Positions 5,299 through 7,419 of a stretch of 7,419 nucleotides of DNA are shown here, in pieces. Within the stretch, counting starts at the first letter, position 1. Each line of letters starts with the position of its first letter. This DNA is from Syntrophaceae bacterium PtaB.Bin038 (lineage in GTDB: Bacteria > Desulfobacterota > Syntrophia > Syntrophales > UBA2192). Location: contig MVQS01000244.1 of assembly GCA_002067855.1 (NCBI GenBank), forward strand, positions 1 to 7,419, read 5' to 3'. The translations under genes were made by a program, and so were the position numbers. The notes under the pieces are model-generated. The model worked only from the letters and a program-made list of their open reading frames with translations, searched no databases and was not told the origin of the DNA.

Positions 5299-6213
5299 AT
5301 GACCCTGCGGCTATGCTGTATCCTGGCGCTGCTCTGCACCCTTTCGGCCGCCCCGGCACGGGCGGACGATGATCGACTCCGAGCCGATCTTCATGAACAG
5401 GTTGTTCAGGTGCCTGTCAAGGTCGAAGGATGGTTCGGCGTCAAAGAGGTGCTGCTCACGGCGACGATATACAGGCCGAACGGGGAAGGCCCGTTCCCGG
5501 TCGTGGTGCTGAACCACGGCACCCCGCCCCATGCGGCAGATCGCGCCAAGATCGGTCGATTCCGGCGAATCCCCCAGATCCGGGAGTTCATCAAGCGCGG
5601 TTTTGCCGTCATCGTGCCGATCCGGCGGGGACAAGGCGCCACCGGCGGCGATTACGCCGAGGACAAGGGCAAGTGCGCATCGCCTGTATACTACGAGGCG
5701 GGTAGGGCCGCGGGCCGGGACATCGTCGCGGCCGCCGAGTACGCCGCGAAACTGCCCTTTGTCCATCCCGAGTGTGTCATTTTGGTCGGACAGTCTGCAG
5801 GCGGATTCGGCTCTCTGGCTGCGGCGAGCATGAACCCCGGCGGACTGATCGCCGTCATCAACTTCTCCGGCGGCCATGGGGGCGATCCGGCAACCCGACC
5901 CGGAGAACCCTGCGACCCGCAGTCCCTCGCGGCGACCGTTTCCAGATTTTCCCGGACCATCCGGGTGCCCGTCCTCTGGCATTATGCGGAGAACGACAAG
6001 TTCTTCTCTCCGAAGTACGTCAGGGAATGGTTTGCGGCGTTCGAAAAGGCGGGCGGCAAGGGCCGCCTGGTCATCCAGCCTCCCTTCGGGGAGGACGGGC
6101 ACGGCCTGTTTCACTCGATGGACGGAATCCCCATCTGGACGCGGGAATTCGATGCCTTTCTCAAGGACTTCGGCGTCGGGGGCGGCACGTGCGGGATCAG
6201 GACCCTTCCGTGA
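5299..6213 (+). CDS. Exported alpha/beta hydrolase (dienelactone-hydrolase / prolyl-oligopeptidase-like fold)
   Basis: The start is ATG 5299, with AGGGGG (5284-5289) 9 bases upstream; the frame is open from 5173, but that part overlaps the previous gene. The 304-residue product has a signal peptide (M-T-L-R-L then hydrophobic) with a likely cut after A-R-A (20-22), so it acts in the periplasm or outside. The hydrolase core is clear: oxyanion-loop region L-N-H-G-T-P (71-76), G-F-A-V-I-V-P-I-R-R-G (101-111), nucleophile elbow G-Q-S-A-G-G with Ser166, acid Asp233 in A-E-N-D-K-F-F, and His268 in D-G-H-G-L-F. All three catalytic residues are in the expected order and spacing. The mature part has four cysteines (126, 159, 205, 298), possibly two disulfides. 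Esters or amides are likely substrates, but nothing fixes which. It may be co-transcribed with the two small genes before it. Confidence 0.88.
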   Translation: MTLRLCCILALLCTLSAAPARADDDRLRADLHEQVVQVPVKVEGWFGVKEVLLTATIYRPNGEGPFPVVVLNHGTPPHAADRAKIGRFRRIPQIREFIKRGFAVIVPIRRGQGATGGDYAEDKGKCASPVYYEAGRAAGRDIVAAAEYAAKLPFVHPECVILVGQSAGGFGSLAAASMNPGGLIAVINFSGGHGGDPATRPGEPCDPQSLAATVSRFSRTIRVPVLWHYAENDKFFSPKYVREWFAAFEKAGGKGRLVIQPPFGEDGHGLFHSMDGIPIWTREFDAFLKDFGVGGGTCGIRTLP

Positions 6214-6245
6214 CCGGGGCGTCATTTGACGGAGCATGACGGCGC

Positions 6246-6274
6246 TGGACAAGCCCGCCTTCATCCTTTACACT
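6246..6274 (+). promoter_or_regulatory. Promoter for the cyclophilin gene
   Basis: TGGACA (6246-6251, 5 of 6 to the -35) and TACACT (6269-6274, 4 of 6 to the -10) are 17 bases apart. Transcription would start near 6281, leaving a leader of about 30 bases that contains the strong Shine-Dalgarno AAAGGAGG. This would make the cyclophilin and YciI genes a unit separate from the hydrolase. Confidence 0.5.
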
Positions 6275-6311
6275 TCCCGCTGAAATGTTGTGCCCGCAAA
6301 GGAGGCCCCGC

Positions 6312-6881
6312 ATGAAGAGGATCCTATGGATCGTCGCCGCTCTGTCCCTGCTCGCAGCCACGGCGCTCGCCGAGGACAAGGGCAAGGGCAACCCGACGGT
6401 CGTGATCAAAACCAGCAAGGGCGAAATCGAGGCCGTGCTCTACCGGGACAGGGCGCCCATCACGGTCGACAACTTCCTGAGGTACATCGAAGACGGCTTT
6501 TACAGCGGGACGATCTTCCACCGGGTCATCTCCGGCTTCATGATCCAGGGCGGGGGATTCAACCGCTACTACAGCCGGAAGGCCACACGCCCGCCCATCA
6601 AGAACGAGGCCGCCAACGGACTGAAGAACGAGCGCGGCACTCTTGCCATGGCCCGCACCCCCGAGGTGGATTCCGCCACGGCGCAGTTCTTCATCAACGT
6701 CGTCGACAACGTCCCGCTCGACCACGGCGTCCGCGACTACGGATACGCCGTTTTCGGCAGGGTGACGAAAGGGATGGACGTGGTGGACGCCATCGCCTCC
6801 GTCCCGACGGGGGCACAGGGGCCCTTCTCCTCGGATTGCCCCCGCAGCCCCGTGATCATCGAGTCGATCCGGCTGAAGTGA
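6312..6881 (+). CDS. ppiA: Periplasmic peptidyl-prolyl cis-trans isomerase, cyclophilin type
   Basis: ATG 6312 follows AAAGGAGG (6298-6305) by 6 bases; an earlier in-frame ATG at 6285 has no such site. Residues 1-20 form a signal peptide (M-K-R, hydrophobic core, A-L-A then E-D), so the 169-residue mature enzyme works in the periplasm. There it speeds cis-trans isomerisation of X-Pro bonds in exported proteins. The cyclophilin fold is seen throughout: V-V-I-K-T-S-K-G-E-I (30-39), A-P-I-T-V-D-N-F (48-55), the catalytic F-H-R-V-I-S-G-F-M-I-Q-G-G-G (69-82) with Arg71, Phe76, Met77 and Gln79, L-A-M-A-R (111-115), A-T-A-Q-F-F-I-N (122-129) and Y-A-V-F-G-R-V (145-151). As in many bacterial forms, the tryptophan of human cyclophilin A that binds cyclosporin appears absent. 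The symbol rests on family plus location. A YciI gene follows after 23 bases. Confidence 0.93.
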   Translation: MKRILWIVAALSLLAATALAEDKGKGNPTVVIKTSKGEIEAVLYRDRAPITVDNFLRYIEDGFYSGTIFHRVISGFMIQGGGFNRYYSRKATRPPIKNEAANGLKNERGTLAMARTPEVDSATAQFFINVVDNVPLDHGVRDYGYAVFGRVTKGMDVVDAIASVPTGAQGPFSSDCPRSPVIIESIRLK

Positions 6882-6904
6882 ACGAAAGAGTGAAGGAGGC
6901 CGCC

Positions 6905-7189
6905 ATGGTCATCATCACGAGCAGGTACACAAAGCCGCTGGAGGTCATCGACTCCCTGCTGGCGGAGCACCGGGCGTTTCTGGCCGAGCACTACAGACAG
7001 TCGAAGTTCATCGTCTCCGGCCCCCAGAACCCGCGCGTGGGCGGGGCCATCCTCGCCACCGTCGGCATCGACGAGGCGCGGGAGATCATGAAGAAGGATC
7101 CCTTCACCGTCCACGGGGCCGCCGAGTACAGCTTCATCGAGTTCACGCCCGGCTCGCACGACCCGCGGTTTGCATGCTTTCTGAAGTGA
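6905..7189 (+). CDS. YciI-family (YCII-related) small protein
   Basis: ATG 6905 is preceded by AAGGAGG (6893-6899) at 5 bases. The 94-residue cytosolic protein has the ferredoxin-like alpha/beta layout of the YciI family, which usually runs 90-100 residues. Family marks are L-L-A-E-H-R-A-F-L (18-26) with His22, S-G-P (38-40), G-G-A-I-L-A-T-V (46-53) and A-R-E-I-M-K-K-D-P-F (58-67) with Asp65. The conserved His and Asp line the putative active-site pocket. Most members have no proven reaction; some relatives take part in breakdown of chlorinated aromatics. It lies 23 bases after the cyclophilin stop and is likely on the same transcript, but one product is periplasmic and the other cytosolic, so a shared pathway is doubtful. 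Confidence 0.88.
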   Translation: MVIITSRYTKPLEVIDSLLAEHRAFLAEHYRQSKFIVSGPQNPRVGGAILATVGIDEAREIMKKDPFTVHGAAEYSFIEFTPGSHDPRFACFLK

Positions 7190-7247
7190 GCAAGGCTTCA
7201 CGTGCAAGGAGATCTCCGCCTTGCCGGGAGGGAATTTCCTCCGCGTG
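7190..7247 (+). other. Overlapping inverted repeats after the YciI gene
   Basis: GCAAGGC (7190-7196) pairs perfectly with GCCTTGC (7218-7224), enclosing the palindrome GGAGATCTCC (7208-7217). A second GCAAGG (7204-7209) can compete for CCTTGC (7219-7224). A further near-palindrome, GGAGGGAATTTCCTCC, follows at 7227-7242. No T-run follows directly. It is probably a 3'-end structure of the cyclophilin-YciI transcript rather than a classical intrinsic terminator. Confidence 0.4.
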
Positions 7248-7287
7248 CTGCAGAAGAGCATCGGCTGAAAAAAAACCGGATTTCTTC

Positions 7288-7316
7288 TTGACAACCTCCA
7301 CCGGCATGTGTATTCT
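7288..7316 (+). promoter_or_regulatory. Strong sigma70-type promoter at the right edge
   Basis: A perfect TTGACA (7288-7293) and TATTCT (7311-7316, 4 of 6) are separated by exactly 17 bases. This is the best promoter in the window. The local sequence is also richer in A and T than its surroundings. Transcription would begin near 7323-7325, entering a hairpin and then either a new gene or a short RNA. Confidence 0.75.
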
Positions 7317-7329
7317 ACCCATACATAAA

Positions 7330-7346
7330 GCGCCCGGACAGGGCGC
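7330..7346 (+). promoter_or_regulatory. 5' leader hairpin behind the strong promoter
   Basis: GCGCCC (7330-7335) pairs perfectly with GGGCGC (7341-7346) around the loop GGACA. The hairpin begins some 6 bases after the predicted transcription start. A GGA in a loop is the shape CsrA/RsmA proteins bind, and two more GGA triplets follow (in TTGGATAC at about 7355-7362 and in AAGGA at 7380-7384, the Shine-Dalgarno). CsrA control is only a suggestion. Confidence 0.45.
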
Positions 7347-7392
7347 GAGTAAAGTTGGATACAGACATTTTGAAGTGCAAAGGATCACCGCC

Positions 7393-7419
7393 ATGCTCTT
7401 TAGGGTCTTGGCGGTTTTT
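7393..7419 (+). CDS. First nine codons of a gene leaving the window (possible signal-peptide start)
   Basis: ATG 7393 is preceded by AAGGA (7380-7384) at 8 bases and lies about 70 bases behind the strong promoter. The visible residues are M-L-F-R-V-L-A-V-F, one Arg in a hydrophobic stretch, as at the start of a signal peptide or membrane protein. The family cannot be told from nine residues. The same bases could instead be the 3' end of a short RNA, because ACCGCCA (7387-7393) pairs with TGGCGGT (7409-7415), followed by Ts to the window edge. I favour the gene start because promoter, Shine-Dalgarno and ATG are all in order. Confidence 0.5.

Noticed and set aside
6220..6241. CGTCAT ... ATGACG inverted repeat after the hydrolase gene, as a terminator
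   Set aside because: The stem is only 6 bp, has mixed composition and no T-run. It sits just upstream of the cyclophilin promoter and could be chance or a weak operator; support is too thin for a feature.
7317..7392. c-di-GMP (GEMM) riboswitch in the right-edge leader, prompted by GTGCAAAGG
   Set aside because: The short match to GCAAAG is not accompanied by the CACAGGGCAAACC-type element or the two parallel helices of that class, so the leader does not fit the consensus I know.
7143..7394. 83-codon minus-strand frame at the right edge
   Set aside because: It crosses the YciI gene end, a set of hairpins and a strong plus-strand promoter, and lacks a Shine-Dalgarno or any family pattern.

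Overview
The window is GC-rich, densely coded DNA from a Gram-negative bacterium. Several products carry a signal peptide, a lipobox or an outer-membrane beta-barrel, and most genes have a clear Shine-Dalgarno sequence. The composition and gene types would fit a Desulfobacterota (deltaproteobacterial) chromosome, but that assignment is an impression and no marker gene here proves it. I see no rRNA, tRNA, CRISPR array, insertion sequence or phage gene.

Layout. (1) The window opens inside the 3' end of a flavin/NAD(P)H oxidoreductase gene (2-337). (2) A Pif1/RecD-type helicase with a C-terminal WYL-like domain follows (513-2147); its start codon lacks a Shine-Dalgarno sequence. (3) A promoter followed by a 5' stem-loop precedes a likely two-gene cell-envelope operon: an outer-membrane barrel protein (2293-3297) and a small lipoprotein (3311-3766). 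(4) A six-helix membrane protein of unknown function runs in the opposite direction (3775-4359) and meets the lipoprotein gene 8 bases from its stop. Its own promoter lies about 150 bases upstream. (5) On the plus strand come a 101-residue Cys/His-containing protein (4614-4919), a Lys/Ala-rich histone-H1-like tail fused to a Cys/His cluster (4950-5261), and an exported alpha/beta hydrolase (5299-6213). (6) A second promoter precedes a periplasmic cyclophilin (6312-6881), closely followed by a YciI-family protein (6905-7189). (7) The right edge holds a near-consensus sigma70-type promoter, a strong 5' hairpin, and either the first nine codons of a new gene or a short RNA ending in a terminator.

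How the genes relate. Half of the products act in the envelope or periplasm (barrel protein, lipoprotein, membrane protein, hydrolase, prolyl isomerase). Two act on or near DNA: the helicase and, by inference, the Lys/Ala-rich protein. I see no single pathway linking them all. The barrel/lipoprotein pair and the two adjacent small Cys/His proteins are the best candidates for functional units. The least ordinary items are the Lys/Ala tail joined to a putative zinc module, the SD-less helicase start, and the ambiguous RNA or gene start at the right edge. I do not find clear evidence for a new multi-gene system.
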